Shown here in pieces: positions 12,460-24,579 of a stretch of DNA of 64,000 nucleotides. Source of the DNA: Paramecium octaurelia. Taxonomy: Eukaryota; Ciliophora; Oligohymenophorea; Peniculida; Parameciidae. The notes below the pieces were generated by a model. The model ran no database searches, was not told where the DNA came from, and saw only the letters and a program-made list of their open reading frames with translations. Numbering within the stretch: position 1 is the stretch's first letter; each line of letters starts with the position of its first letter. The position numbers and the translations under genes were made by a program. The stretch lies in assembly GCA_905182995.1 (NCBI GenBank), contig CAJJDP010000127.1:292025-356024 (forward strand), in the 5' to 3' direction.

Positions 12460-12780
12460 CCTCTTGGGATAACAAAATTCATACTTGTAGGACAATAGTG
12501 TTTGAATATTTCTCTGTGATTGAAGAGTTCGTAATACAATGGACATATCATCCTTTCTTCGAAGGATAATCCTACCATTCTTTCATATTTATCAAAGATA
12601 ACATCTTCTATCTGAATATGATCTTTGACTAGCCCTTCTATTTACTAAAGTCGCCATTTTCCATTTCAGTAAATTTAAATCTTCTTATATTTCCATCTTA
12701 ATTTTCATCATCAAAGTCACTCTACTAATCACAATGCCTTGCTAGTCTTATGCTAAAACACATAAGCTAACTTTAAATTT
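12460..12780 (-). pseudogene. short broken gene fragment
   Basis: Two reading frames on the minus strand look coding: one acidic (DDENQDGNIRRFKFTEMENG, about 12650-12720) and one reading IQIEDVIFDKYERMVG and CPLYYELFNHREIFKHYCPT (about 12480-12630). A single-base frame change near 12630 joins them. I do not recognise a family. It lacks a clear start, so it is probably a fragment of a dead gene between the TPR relic and the TLDc gene. Confidence 0.4.
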
Positions 12781-12934
12781 TATATATTTTTATTGATTTT
12801 AAATAAATTAAAATTTTAAGAATTTCTCAGTATTTCTTATTTAAATGTATAATTTATTTTTAAATGTCTATTGTCTCATACTTAAAGAAATTTGGATGTA
12901 TGTCTTTTTTATTAATAAAATTATTAATTAAGAA

Positions 12935-14209
12935 ATGCTTTAAGTACCTTGTTATAAACACGAAGGATAATATTTATTGTTTTTTCTACCAGAATAAGAG
13001 ATAACTTAATACTTTTGTGATATCTGCCTTCTCTCATTGTAAGAAAATCCAAATTTAGAAAAATTTTAAAAGCTAATTCATATCAATAAAGTAAAATTGA
13101 ATTTCATTAGGCATTAAAATAACCTGAATATCTAATTACTAAATTGGATATCGACAAATAGTTATATAATTATTTTACTGAGTTCAGTAAATAAGATGAT
13201 TTTGCTTTAATTACCGAACTTAAGGAGATTGAATAAAAGATCCAAGAAATGCATAAAACCTTAGCAAACTTGTTTTAGGAACTTTAATTATTTATAAAGG
13301 CTAGGGAAGATCTGAAATAAAAAATAAGAGATGATTTAAATTAGGTAATTAGTATATATTATCGAGATCGTTAAAATTGACCAATTGAAGGAAATAATAA
13401 TAAGTTTGAATTAGTTAGGCGATACTGTCAATCCATAAGCTATTGAAATGAGTGAGTAGAACTTACATTAATATATAAAAAATTTAATTTAAAATAATGG
13501 AGCCTATTTAAATGAGAAACTTTTTATTGCTTTGGATTAAAAGTAAAATCTTAAAAATTTGAAGATTGAGAGATTTTCAGAATTTCAAAAATTTACTGAA
13601 TTATATCATCAAATTTCAGATTAACATTTTAGATTAAATAAATTGGTATCACTAAATCTTGAAACCAAAATAAATTGTAAACTACTAAAATAATAATTTT
13701 TCTAAAAAATACAAGATACCATTTAGAGCAAAACAGCTAAAAAATTATTATAGGCTTAACTGATTTTTTCAGGAACAAAAGAAAATTTAAATGGAAATTT
13801 ATTTTTAACAAAAGTAATTGGTAAAAGCAATTTGTTATTTGTTTTTAAATCCAGCAGTTAGAATATATTTGGAGCTTATACTCCTTGCAAATGGATTAAG
13901 ATAGATTCTAACTATTAATATATTCAAGATGATTAATGCTCTTCCTTTATATTTTCATAAACCTAAGATTAAATTTATCCTTTGAAATAAGATTAAAAGT
14001 AATATGCCCTCTGCTGTCATTCAGGCTATCCAATAGCCTTTGGAGGTGGTCATGATATATCAATCAATTCTGATTTTTAAACTGGCTATTCCAAACTAGG
14101 ATTTTCCTACAAATGGGACCAATATTAAGATGCCTCAAGCACTCATTTGTTTGGCTAAGATCAACCTAAAATTCAGGAATGTGAAGTCTTCGAAATAAAA
14201 TTTATTTGA
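12935..14209 (+). CDS. B-box-like zinc finger / coiled-coil / TLDc domain protein
   Basis: Exons 12935-13090, 13111-13344 and 13367-14209, with introns of 20 and 22 nt; all junctions keep the frame, giving 410 aa and a TGA stop. The N-terminus MLQVPCYKHEG ... YFCDICLLSL has the CxxH and CxxC pairs of a B-box-like zinc site. Residues about 55-255 are a coiled coil (ELKEIEQKIQEMHKTL). From about residue 260 comes a full TLDc domain: LIFSGTKENLNG, LLFVFKSSSQNIFGAYTPC, SFIFS, YALCCHSGYPIAFGGGHDI, GFSYKW, LFGQ, and the closing ECEVFEIK typical of TLDc ends. TLDc proteins are linked to oxidative-stress defence and V-ATPase regulation in animals and yeast; ciliates have many copies whose roles are not established. 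Intact. Confidence 0.88.
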
Positions 14210-14687
14210 AATTTAAATGAACTAAATTTTATAAATCATCAATTAAACTAAATATTTTCTTTTAATTGCAATTGACTTTTCAAAGTAAATACAAAATGAA
14301 GAATTTTCAAATAAGTAGGTTTTGCCTTTCGATCTTAAATATCTTTAATTCTATTTAAAGCTCATTGAGTCAAAGAAATTTATTTTTAATTTTCTTATAA
14401 ATCTTGATTTTTTTTTCTAATAAAATTTTCTTTCAATTCAATATCATGAAATAAATAATTCAATATATTTAAGTCATTCAAATGAACATCCTTGGTAAAG
14501 TAAATTATATCAAGATTGATCGCATAACTGATATTAAATTTATTGCTAAATTCCTTAAAAAGAAAGCTGTTTATCAAAAATGAAAATGTAAATTCGAATT
14601 CATAATAATTTTAATTGTATCATTTTCATAGTCCCAACAATTGATCCTCATTTTTGAATTCTTAGGCTCTATCAAATTTATCTTAAT
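14210..14687. other. convergent intergenic region
   Basis: Sits between the 3' ends of the TLDc gene (+) and the TPR gene (-). A 60-codon frame on the minus strand (14395-14577) shows nothing family-like. No other feature is seen. Confidence 0.4.
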
Positions 14688-15480
14688 TCAATAATGAATT
14701 ATCTGAAATTTTTGTGAATCAATACTTTTATTTTTTAATATTTCTTAATTTATTGATATTCGAAGAGCAGAATCGTAAGAACTTATAGCTTTATGATAAT
14801 CTTTAATTTTATCTAATGCTAATCCTATAATTAATTTGGAAATTAGAAACCTTTTCTAAAATAATAATGCTGATTATAAGAATTTATATTGATTGCTTTA
14901 TTATATGATTTTACAGCTTCAGGGTAATGTTCAACTTAATGTAATGTTTTTCCTAATATTTTATTATTGGTATTATTAATTTGTTACCTTTATAGTAGTA
15001 GGCCTTATCATTATGAAAATTTATTTATAGTGCTAAATCATAACATTCGATTGCTTATTCAAAAAGTTTCAAATAAGTTAGCGCATATCCTTTATTTGAG
15101 ATAAATAAATACCTTTATTTAAGTATATGGCATCGTTTTGGGAATTTATTTTTAAAGCTTTGTTATAATGTGCAATTGCATCCTCAAAATTTTTTGATTT
15201 TGCTAGAGCATTTCCTTTGATTTCTTTGTTATAAAATACCTTTATAAAAGTAAGCGGATGCATTATCCTATTGTAAATTAATAACCTTATTATAATAAAC
15301 AATAGCTTCCTCATAATTTTACATCAGATATAGGTCATTAGCTTAAGTAATTTTAAATTTATTACCTTAAGTTAAATATTGAGTTTATTTCTGAATGGTT
15401 TCTAAGTATGCTTAATTTTGGCTTTGGCTGGCTTACTTATAACTTAATTAACTAGTTAAATTACTCATCAATTTCAACAT
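14688..15480 (-). CDS. TPR repeat protein with an intron in every repeat
   Basis: Four introns (15215-15239, 15090-15112, 14953-14987, 14825-14850; 25, 23, 35, 26 nt) are removed to give an exact 227-aa frame ending TGA. It encodes about five TPR units: QNYEEAIVYYNKVINLQQDN, FEDAIAHYNKALKINSQND, FEQAIECYDLALQINFHND, YPEAVKSYNKAINI and YHKAISSYDSALRIS. Each intron splits the Gly codon (G|GA) of the K-G that starts the second half of a TPR, so intron and repeat share one period. TPRs bind partner proteins; the partner is unknown. The first ATG follows a TGA, but the linker before the TPRs is Gln-rich, and the frame just upstream belongs to a B-box protein. The two may be one gene split by a frame change. 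A second, disrupted copy follows at 16071-16707 because of contig overlap. Confidence 0.75.
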
Positions 15481-16069
15481 ATATCAAGAGCATTACAACT
15501 GCTCCAATCAGGAAAAGATAAATATACATAATGCAGACTATGACGTGAAATATTGCAATGCACCATGAACTTCCTTTTGTAAGAAAGTTCATCATATACT
15601 CTAAATGTAGATATTACCAATTATACTTGTAAATTTCTATTTTTCATTAGTTAAGCAAATCCTCTTTATTAATTCTAAAGATTAAATTAGTTGTTCTATT
15701 TAATTTAGCTTATCCACTAAAAAAATTTATTAAAATTTACAATCATCTAGTTATCTATCTGGTTAATGTTCTTCTTTTAATATTAAGATTTATTAATTTG
15801 ACAAAGAATTCAATTTTTTCTACTAAAATTGTCCTTAAATATTTCTTAAATCTTTTATTTGTTTTTCATAGGCATCAATCTAATGTCTGTTTAGTTGACT
15901 TAATTGAATTTATTTTTCTCTGATCTTGTCTAAATGGTCCTTTTTTTCTTTGATAGAAATTGATAAATCTTTGGTAATTTAACCAAATTATTTGCAGCTT
16001 TCGATATGATCCGAATGATCTTCTTCCAAACATCGCTAACAATAGATAGAAGTTTAAGGGCATTTTGTG
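15335..16069 (-). CDS. B-box / coiled-coil / membrane-anchor protein, copy 1 (5' end cut by the N at 16070)
   Basis: Same reading frame as the complete copy at 16562-17367, shifted by the contig overlap; it lacks the B-box start because the contig ends at 16069. It contains the coiled coil (SISIKEKKDHLDKIREKQ), one micro-intron (26 nt, equivalent to 16828-16853) and a hydrophobic helix reading CIAIFHVIVCIMYIYLFLIG. A 24-nt imperfect hairpin (15567-15590, GAACTT ... AAGTTC) lies inside the membrane-helix part. See the complete copy for interpretation. Confidence 0.55.
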
Positions 16070-16070
16070 N
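16070..16070. other. assembly gap (single N), join 1
   Basis: Sequence on the two sides overlaps: 14870-16069 (1,200 bp) is repeated as 16071-17296 (1,226 bp). The lengths differ only by a 26-bp insertion in the second copy. The contigs were placed end to end rather than merged. Confidence 0.9.
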
Positions 16071-16707
16071 CTGATTATAAGAATTTATATTGATTGCTTT
16101 ATTATATGATTTTACAGCTTCAGGGTAATGTTCAACTTAATGTAATGTTTTTCCTAATATTTTATTATTGGTATTATTAATTTGTTACCTTTATAGTAGT
16201 AGGCCTTATCATTATGAAAATTTATTTATAGTGCTAAATCATAACATTCGATTGCTTATTCAAAAAGTTTCAAATAAGTTAGCGCATATCCTTTATTTGA
16301 GATAAATAAATACCTTTATTTAAGTATATGGCATCGTTTTGGGAATTTATTTTTAAAGCTTTGTTATAATGTGCAATTGCATCCTCAAAATTTTTTGATT
16401 TTGCTAGAGCATTTCCTTTGATTTCTTTGTTATAAAATACCTTTATAAAAGTAAGCGGATGCATTATCCTATTGTAAATTAATAACCTTATTATAATAAA
16501 CAATAGCTTCCTCATAATTTTACATCAGATATATCGTCGCTGTTTCCATCAATCTAATAGGTCATTAGCTTAAGTAATTTTAAATTTATTACCTTAAGTT
16601 AAATATTGAGTTTATTTCTGAATGGTTTCTAAGTATGCTTAATTTTGGCTTTGGCTGGCTTACTTATAACTTAATTAACTAGTTAAATTACTCATCAATT
16701 TCAACAT
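16071..16707 (-). pseudogene. TPR gene, copy 2, interrupted by a 26-bp insertion
   Basis: Same sequence as the TPR gene at 14688-15480, but truncated at the contig edge and broken near its first repeat (NDLYLMQNYEEA) by the 26-bp TA-bounded block. The insertion is not a multiple of three and shifts the frame. If the block is an IES, this copy is a germline or unexcised form and the other copy is the somatic form. Confidence 0.75.
16532..16559. mobile_element. candidate retained IES, 26 bp, TA-bounded
   Basis: The overlapping contigs read CAGATATAGGTC (first copy) and CAGATATA + 26 nt + GGTC (second copy). The extra block starts and ends at a TA dinucleotide (TA at 16532-16533 and 16558-16559), and removal leaves a single TA and an open TPR frame. 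Paramecium IESs are TA-bounded and their commonest length is 26-28 bp, so length, boundary and coding effect all fit. The ends (TATCGTCG and, inverted, TATTAGAT) match the TAYAGYNR end consensus only weakly. A sequencing or assembly artefact is the alternative. Confidence 0.7.
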
Positions 16708-17367
16708 ATATCAAGAGCATTACAACTGCTCCAATCAGGAAAAGATAAATATACATAATGCAGACTATGACGTGAAATATTGCAATGCACCATGAACTTC
16801 CTTTTGTAAGAAAGTTCATCATATACTCTAAATGTAGATATTACCAATTATACTTGTAAATTTCTATTTTTCATTAGTTAAGCAAATCCTCTTTATTAAT
16901 TCTAAAGATTAAATTAGTTGTTCTATTTAATTTAGCTTATCCACTAAAAAAATTTATTAAAATTTACAATCATCTAGTTATCTATCTGGTTAATGTTCTT
17001 CTTTTAATATTAAGATTTATTAATTTGACAAAGAATTCAATTTTTTCTACTAAAATTGTCCTTAAATATTTCTTAAATCTTTTATTTGTTTTTCATAGGC
17101 ATCAATCTAATGTCTGTTTAGTTGACTTAATTGAATTTATTTTTCTCTGATCTTGTCTAAATGGTCCTTTTTTTCTTTGATAGAAATTGATAAATCTTTG
17201 GTAATTTAACCAAATTATTTGCAGCTTTCGATATGATCCGAATGATCTTCTTCCAAACATCGCTAACAATAGATAGAAGTTTAAGGGCATTTTGTGGAAA
17301 CGCAAAATCCTATACAAATTTATGATTTGTGAAGTTGACAAATCTGAACTTTTGATGTATTAAACAT
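16562..17367 (-). CDS. B-box zinc finger / coiled-coil protein with C-terminal membrane helix
   Basis: Start ATG at 17367 (MFNTSKVQICQLHKSQ). Residues about 9-50 hold the Cys/His pattern of a B-box: ICQLH, GFCVSTKCP, YCQRCLEEDHSDHIESC. A coiled coil of about 140 residues follows (KEKKDHLDKIREKQ, LNQIEQLIQSLEL). A 26-nt intron (16828-16853) leads into a frame with a strong membrane helix (CIAIFHVIVCIMYIYLFLIG) and a TGA at 16562. The total after splicing is exactly 260 codons. Ciliates have B-box/coiled-coil proteins that continue into TPRs, so this may be the N-terminal half of a B-box-TPR gene whose join to the TPR frame I cannot resolve. The membrane helix might instead be a chance reading of a non-coding insert. 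Confidence 0.6.
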
Positions 17368-18600
17368 TGAATTATAGAATAAATATAGAATTTATCATTC
17401 TAATCTAGAATATTTTTTTACATACGTGTAAGTTGTTTAAATCATCAATTTTTATAAATTAAGATAACCAAAACCTAATATTGAAAATATTAAATCAATA
17501 TAATATATATAATCTATTAACAGATCTAATCATTTTGGATATATCAATCTCAAATGAATTTTTAAAAGGGTTAATGCAGCAAATTCATCCCTTTTGGTTG
17601 TAAAATATAAAAAAATGAACATCAAAAACAGAAAAATGAATTTAATTTCAAAATTGAAGTATTATTATTAAAAATAAAGATATTCAGAAATTCTTACTGT
17701 TCTCTTAATTTATTTCAGGTTCTTCAAATCATTTTTAGCTTATATCTCATAGAAATGTATTTATTAGTTTTTATTTGAATAAATCATTATTCATAAACAT
17801 AAACAAAATTCTTAGTATTCTAAAGCCAACTTTTATAAACTTATTGATTTTCAGTCTTATTCTAAGATTCTCAGATAAATTTTTAATTGTAATCATTGCA
17901 GAGGATTAATTTATTTCATCATTTTTTATTAACTGATGCAACACTCATTTTTCATTTGTAAATTACTAATAAGGCCATCATGCTGAAAATTAGCATAGCT
18001 AACAAAAATTATAAGATTCTCAGTTTTAATAATTAAGAAATCTCTATTATTTGCTTTCTCATAATTTGAGTAGTGGCCATATTATTTTTTAATTATTTTT
18101 TAGGATATAATATACATAAAACCTAAGCAAAATAAAAAAGCTTGGGTGCTTTATTAAACTTCGCTCTAAATTGGAAACTAAGACTGAATTCAAATATCCT
18201 TATAGCCCTCCCGCAAAAAACCAATATTAGAATGTTTTATAAATAAACCAAGTTCATGATTATAGCCTTTATGATTCAATTCATAAGTCACCTTTATTTA
18301 ATGCATTTATAGAAGATTGAAAGAATGTGGCAACAATACCTAAAAGTAGTTCACACAGCAACAAGCTAAAAATATTATAAATTTTATTATTATCTGCTAT
18401 CTTATTAAGCTTGCGTTTTTAATCAATAATACTCCAATTTTCATATAGCTACATTAGCAAAAATTAGATCATTAACCAGAGGCAGAATTTTAATTGATAA
18501 TAATTCCTTATGTTTTGATTTCTTAATTTTCATATTTGAAGGTAGTAAATTTTAAGCATGATTTTCTTTGCCATAAGAAGAGAAAAAGGCTTGTCGAAAA
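17368..18600. other. AT-rich stretch without recognisable gene
   Basis: No frame is continuous in the ciliate code on either strand, as far as I could read. It may hold further remains of the WD40 relic that starts at about 18605, but nothing firm. Confidence 0.35.
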
Positions 18601-18604
18601 GTTA

Positions 18605-18960
18605 TTATGACAGTCCTCCTAGATTTATCATTACAATAGGATGCTGAAGTAGCATCATCAGGAGAGCAAAAGACTGATTGAACCTTGCTAGTACGAATAA
18701 CCAATTTATTTAACTCATGTATTTTATATTCTTCCTTTTAGAATTAAAAATTAATCACCATTCAAGTTCTTTCACTATAATTAAAATTATCAAAATTGAA
18801 TCCTTTTAATTTGCATCTGACAAGCTTTCACAAATGAAAGAGGTATCCTAAGTTACTTTTATTATCATATCTTTTCTAATCTTAATTAAGCATTTCCACC
18901 TTTCAAATCGTTACTTTTTCGAGGTTTTAAAGATAAAAATCCTCAGTATTTCTCTTTTTT
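18605..18960 (-). pseudogene. relic of a WD40/pentapeptide family gene
   Basis: Minus-strand pieces match the intact family members: VRCKLKGFNFDNF (compare [13 protein letters not shown] in the gene at 38.1 kb), KIHELNKL (compare KIHELNKI) and VQSVFCSPDDATSAS (compare [12 protein letters not shown]). The order is the same as in the living genes, but frames change and framework residues are lost. It is the tail end of a dead paralogue next to the intact WD-A gene. Confidence 0.65.
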
Positions 18961-19111
18961 GATATTTTTTCCTCAAAATTATTAATACATATCCATATTC
19001 ATAGGAATAACTTTTAACTTACCCAAAAACTAGTAAATTTTGACAACAGTTTTGGGTATTAAAAGAAACTATAGTAAAAAGAATGTATTTGTAATGCATT
19101 ATTTATATTAT

Positions 19112-21697
19112 TCAATTATATTATAATCCTAATGTGCTTTCTAAAGGGCAACTTCCTCTTGATTTAAATAATGGTCTTAAATCAATTCCTGATTAATTAC
19201 TAAATTCTCCTTTAAACATTAAAGCATCTTAAGTTTATAATATAAGCTATTTTGAGATTAGAAGAATATTAATATTAGAAGAAGCTAAATATTTGTTGAA
19301 ATAATAAATACCAATACATGGAAGAATGCTATTAGAAAAAACATCATGAGTATTATCTAATGTTTCTTTTTATTATCTATTCCTAATATCCCATAAACGA
19401 ATAGAATTATCTGAACAACAAAAGGAGTATTGGCTACCACTACTAGATGCTAATATAGTACCATCAGGAGAGAAACAGACTGAATTCACACTACTAGTAT
19501 GGCCATCTAATTTGGCTTTTTATTATCCTGTCTTAACATCCCATAAACGAATAGAATTATCTGAATTACAACAAGGGTATTCACTACCACTACTAGATAC
19601 TAATGTAGTACCATCAGGAGAGAAGCAAACTGAATAAACAGTGCTAGTATGACCATCTAATTTGGTTTTATATTCACCTGTCATTACATCCCACAAAAGT
19701 ATAGATGCATCATTACTACCAGATGCTAATGTTGTATTATCGGAGAAACATACTGACATTACAGAGCTAGTATGACCATTTAATTTGGCTTTTTATTCTC
19801 CTGTCTTAACATTCCATAAAAAAATTGAGGTATCAGAACTGCCAGATGCTAATATTGTACCATCAGGAGAGAAACAGATTGACATAACTTATTTAGTATG
19901 GCCATCTAATTTTGCTTTTTAAAATTGTGTCCTTACATCCCATAAACAGATAGACTTATCCCAACTACCTGATGCTAATGTTGTTCCATCAGGAGAGAAA
20001 CAGAGTGACCACACTTTATCACTATGACCATTTAATTTACCCTTTTATTATCCTGTCTTAACATCCCATAAATTGATAGATTCGTCATTACTTCCAGATG
20101 CTATCATAGTGCCATCAGGCGCAAAACAGACTGAATTGACAGCCTTTGTATGAGCATCTAATCTGGCATTTTATTATCCTATTTCAATATCCCACAAACG
20201 GATTGAGTTATCATAACTACAGGATGATAATATGTTACTATTAGGAGAGAAACAAACTGAATTAACACCACTTGTATGACCATCTAATTTGGCTTTTTAT
20301 TTTCTTGTCCTAATATCCCATAAACGGATAGAATTATCATCTCCATATAATACTCCACTACCAGATGCTAATATAGTGCCATCAGGAGAGAAACAAATTG
20401 AGTTAACTTAATCTCTATGACCAACTAATTTGACTTTTAATTATTCTGCCTTGACATCCCATAAAAAGATAAACGTATCCAAACTACCGGATGCTAAAAT
20501 CGTTCCATCAGGAGAGAAACAAACAGACTAAACACTTTCAGTATGACCTAATAATCTGGAATTCAATTATTCAGTTTTTATATCCCATAAAAGGAGTTAA
20601 ATGCCGCCAGATGCTAATGTTTTACCATCAGGAGAGAAGCAAACTGAAATAACTTCTATAAGATAGTCATATAATTTAGCTTTTTTTTTTTATTATCCTG
20701 TATTAACATCCCATAATAGGATATTATACTATTTGAAACCATCATCAATACAGCTATAAGATACTAATGTAGTACCATCAGGAGAGAACTAAACTGTCTG
20801 GATCTTGTTTTTGTGGCTGATTAATTTCAAGATTTATTTCCTTGTTTTGAGATTCCATATATATATAAATTCACAATCACCAAAAGCTAGTGTAATACTA
20901 TTAGAGGAGAAGCAAACTGAATTAATCTTGCTTTTCCCTTTAAACAAAAACTTTATTTTTCCTGTTTTAACATCCCACAAATGAATTTATTTATGATTAC
21001 CACTAGAAGCCAATGATCTACCATCTGGAGAGAAGCAAACTTAATTGTATCCATTGATATGACCATTTAACACCATCATCTCGTTTATTATTAGACTTTT
21101 CCATTTACAATTAAATAATTTGGCTCCATTTAAATTCATTCCACTAATAACTACATCATAAAATTCAGATCCACTTAAGTCACATCTCACAAAATTAGCC
21201 CCCATTAACGAAGTATTCCTAATTTTAATATTTTCAAATGATTATGCCTTCAAATTCACTTTCATTTCAACTACTAAATGAAGCGAATTTGATCCACACT
21301 AAATGTATCTCTCATCTAAGGCAGTAAGATGAACTAAAAATTTTAGAAATTCTATGATTCTCTTATCATAGGATATTTTTGTGATTAAATCTTATTTAAT
21401 TTTTTCATATACATCTTATGAATAGTTTTGTTTATTAAAATCATGATTTTTAATTGATTACAGAGCCGCTGTTAATTTCTAAATGTTATTTTCCCCAACA
21501 TATAGTTCCTATTCCTTATCAATCTATGTTAACTTTGCTACCTATATTGTATACTATTCAACTTTTCTTTGATTTTTCTTGTCTGAAAGAAATTATAAGG
21601 GGTCTTCAACCTTTGCTTTTTTAAGCATTTCAAAAATAACACTGAAAGATTTTTCATCTAAATCTGTTAATTAAGCTAAGACCTCATACATTCCCAT
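19112..21697 (-). CDS. WD40-repeat protein with pentapeptide-like N-terminus (WD-A)
   Basis: Start [16 protein letters not shown]; introns 21515-21541 and 19285-19311 (27 nt each); about 843 aa; TGA at 19112. The helical N-terminal third carries the family block [21 protein letters not shown] pentapeptide-like segment follows ([29 protein letters not shown]). Then come about 13 WD40 blades of about 42 residues, pattern [20 protein letters not shown] ... [16 protein letters not shown], forming beta-propellers. The C-terminal tail is ILLISKQLILQTQDALMFKG ... [13 protein letters not shown]. The reading frame is intact through every blade, including an 11-A run near 20680. WD40 propellers are protein-binding platforms; no effector domain is visible. 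Closest relatives are the other three members in this window. Confidence 0.88.
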
Positions 21698-24570
21698 AAT
21701 ATATAATTAAGTTAATATTTTTTTTATTACTTTATTAAAAAGTATCTACTATAAATTAGAAAAATCTGTAAGGAAGAAAACAAAGATTTTTGAGTTGGTT
21801 TCAATTGCAGTAAACTATAATAGACAAAATTTAGAATATTTTTAAGTAAAGCAATGGTACTAGAGTTGTTTATATATAATAATGAATAAATCAATTGACT
21901 TCTTCGAAGATTTAATAGATGCTTTATACTTTTATGATTTAATTCTTTAATCGATATATTCGTCAAATATTTTTTTGTGAAAATGATTAAATATAATATA
22001 TAGAATTTAATGTTGAAATACTTGTTTATAAAGTAGGTATAAATAAGTATCAATGATTACAAAACCCTTTTAAAATGTTCAAAAGCAGCAATAAAATTAT
22101 TGGTTGTTCAAGACTTGCATAAGGCTAACACCTAAATAAGCCAGTAATATGGTCAACCAAAGGACTATTATCCAGGACATACTTGTGTTGTTAGGGTTAG
22201 GTCAAAAAAGTGTTAGAAGGGCTAGGCTTTTGAAGGCTTGACTAAATTATATTTTTAAGCTATATTGCAGCATTAATAATTAAACATATTGGTTATTGAA
22301 CATTATTATAAATTGAAATTTAATCATTTATCTATGCTTAATATTAACATTCTGCTTGATATAGAAAATTGAATAAATTATGTCTAACTAGATTTTTTCT
22401 ACTCGAAGCCAATGAAAGAAAAAGTAAAAAATAATTGAAGTATTATAAATTAATATATGGAGATATATATTATTAATGGCTAAAGATCGACATAAAGGTA
22501 TATAGAAAATAGCTTTGTAAAGATATCATAATCAATTAAATGTCCATAAAACAATTCTCAACATAATGGAAACTCAATCCCTTTAGCAGTGTGTGCTGTA
22601 TGAGTATATCATAAAGTAACTAATGAAATTAAAAATAAACAATTTATAGTAACTTTTAGACCAATCTCTAGATTTTTATAATCTTCCTAAAATTTCTACA
22701 GAGAATTGGCTTAATACTTACAAAGAATATTACAAGATTTTATAAGACAACAGATTAATAAGACTTAAAAATTAATAACTTTTGCGATTTTAACTAAATT
22801 AAGTTAAAAGAAATTGTTTATATACCATTCAATTGTAAAAATAAAACTTCAGAATATAGTTTAGTACTCCTAGAAACTTCCAATATTAGTTAGTTACATT
22901 AATTAAAATTAATATAGAATCTAGTCTGAAAATATAAAATTATAAATGCCGACAGAATATTATGCAAGGAGCCATCCCCTGTGGCATTGCCGATTTGGAG
23001 AGGAATGCTACAAACAAATCCGAGGGGTTCATTCAACAAATCATTATAAATATACATTAATTATAAAATTCGGTTTGAGCATTATGAGTATTCTTAAATT
23101 CATAAAAACAAATATGGAACTGAATTCTTGTAAAACTTCAAATTTTAATAATTTTTCTAAATTTTGTAACTCAACATCGTTACTAAAATATAAAACAGTA
23201 TCAAAAATATGAGTAGATACTATTATTCCATATAGTATCATCTTAGGGGTTGAATGAAGTCACAAAATAGCTGTCTTGCCAAAATAAGCCATCACATAAC
23301 ACAATAATGTAAATAGCAATTAGGAAAATGGTGTAAGCAATGGGTAAGAATAATCAATTAAGACCGATTACTTTATTAAAGGTTTCTCTGATGAGACATT
23401 AGTTTATCATTGATTTACTCAATATATTCTTTGCCTATTTGAATGGCTGATTGTCTTTTACAAATTAAAACAATCTTAAATAAAGGTTCCTTAAAATTAA
23501 GCCACCCAGAAGATGAGTAATTTTCTCAATCAAGTTAAGAAAATAAGAATCAACACACTAAATGAAAAAGGTATATTAAGTACACTACTTATTTCGTTTG
23601 AATAATAAAAATATTAATTACTCTGAAATATTTATAATCACTGTTAGTTCAATACCTAGCCTGTGCCATGATCTTTCTTCTTTCGATTTATAAAGAATTT
23701 AACCTAACTAGTAACTCTTGTTTATTTCCAAAATATTGATTTTGAAAAAATAATTTGGTACAAATTTTCAAGGTTTTGCAAAGGCTAAATTGAAATCTTT
23801 TATAGTATATCACAGAAACACTCTTATGTATCCATATTAATTCCTAAGAGTAAATAAAGTTTAAAAAAGTGAAGGATAAGATAATTGTTATAAAATTCAA
23901 CCTAACCAAAATAGAATCTGAAATTGATGTTCTCCATTTAAAAGCAGTTGAATTTAAGAATAAAATAGATAAACGTAATTGAAGAGTAGTTGATTGAGAT
24001 TTAACTCTTTATTTTATGTGATAGCATTATATTATATGAATCTAAATTATAATGTAAATAATATTTTATTCACAGTAAAAATAAAATTCAAGATTATGTT
24101 TTTAATAGACATTTAGCAAGAAAGCATCCATAAAAATAATTATCCTTTGAGGAAAATATTAGTTTGTTATGGAAATAATTTCCCACATTTTTAGGAGCAG
24201 TTACAATGCCCATCAAAATCCCAAATTCAGGGGTACTTTCCATCTTCTAAGATATTATATATTACATGCCAATTACAGTATTCAATAATATATACATTGT
24301 TTAAGTGCATTTTAAGTTTACTCTTTTCTTTTCCCTTAAAATCTTTAAACTTGAAGAGAACATCATTTCCCTTTCTAAGATCAGTGTTATTAGTTAACTT
24401 TAAATCTAAAATATTTTATAGAGTTGGTTAGGAATTTTTAAATCTTCATTCAACTTGTCAGTCCAATTGACAAGTTGTCGACTTCAGCCATAATTATTCC
24501 TTATTGGAGCTTAATTGAAATTAAAGAATGCTACATCTTTACATATTTTTGATCTTACAAATGATACCTT
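21698..24570. other. long AT-rich stretch without intact gene
   Basis: Only short frames are seen. A GC-richer island at 22946-23040 is listed separately. No RNA gene, tandem repeat or intact coding frame is recognised. Confidence 0.35.
22940..23045 (+). other. GC-rich island with open ciliate-code frame
   Basis: About 100 bp clearly richer in G+C than the flanks. A plus-strand frame reads MQGAIPCGIADLERNATNKS with ordinary codon use. It has no continuation on either side. It looks like an isolated piece of a conserved exon; the family is not recognised. Confidence 0.35.
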
Positions 24571-24579
24571 TTATAATTT

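Larger units (their letters stand above)
16071..17296. repeat. duplicate of 14870-16069 (unmerged contig overlap)
   Basis: Apart from the insertion at 16532-16559 the copies look identical by eye. Identical non-coding and intron sequence argues against an old gene duplication and for one locus assembled twice. Confidence 0.9.

Noticed and set aside
15875..17341. Basic minus-strand frames starting MPLNFYLLLAMFG
   Set aside because: They overlap, in another frame, the B-box/coiled-coil protein that starts at 17367 and has the proper Cys/His pattern.
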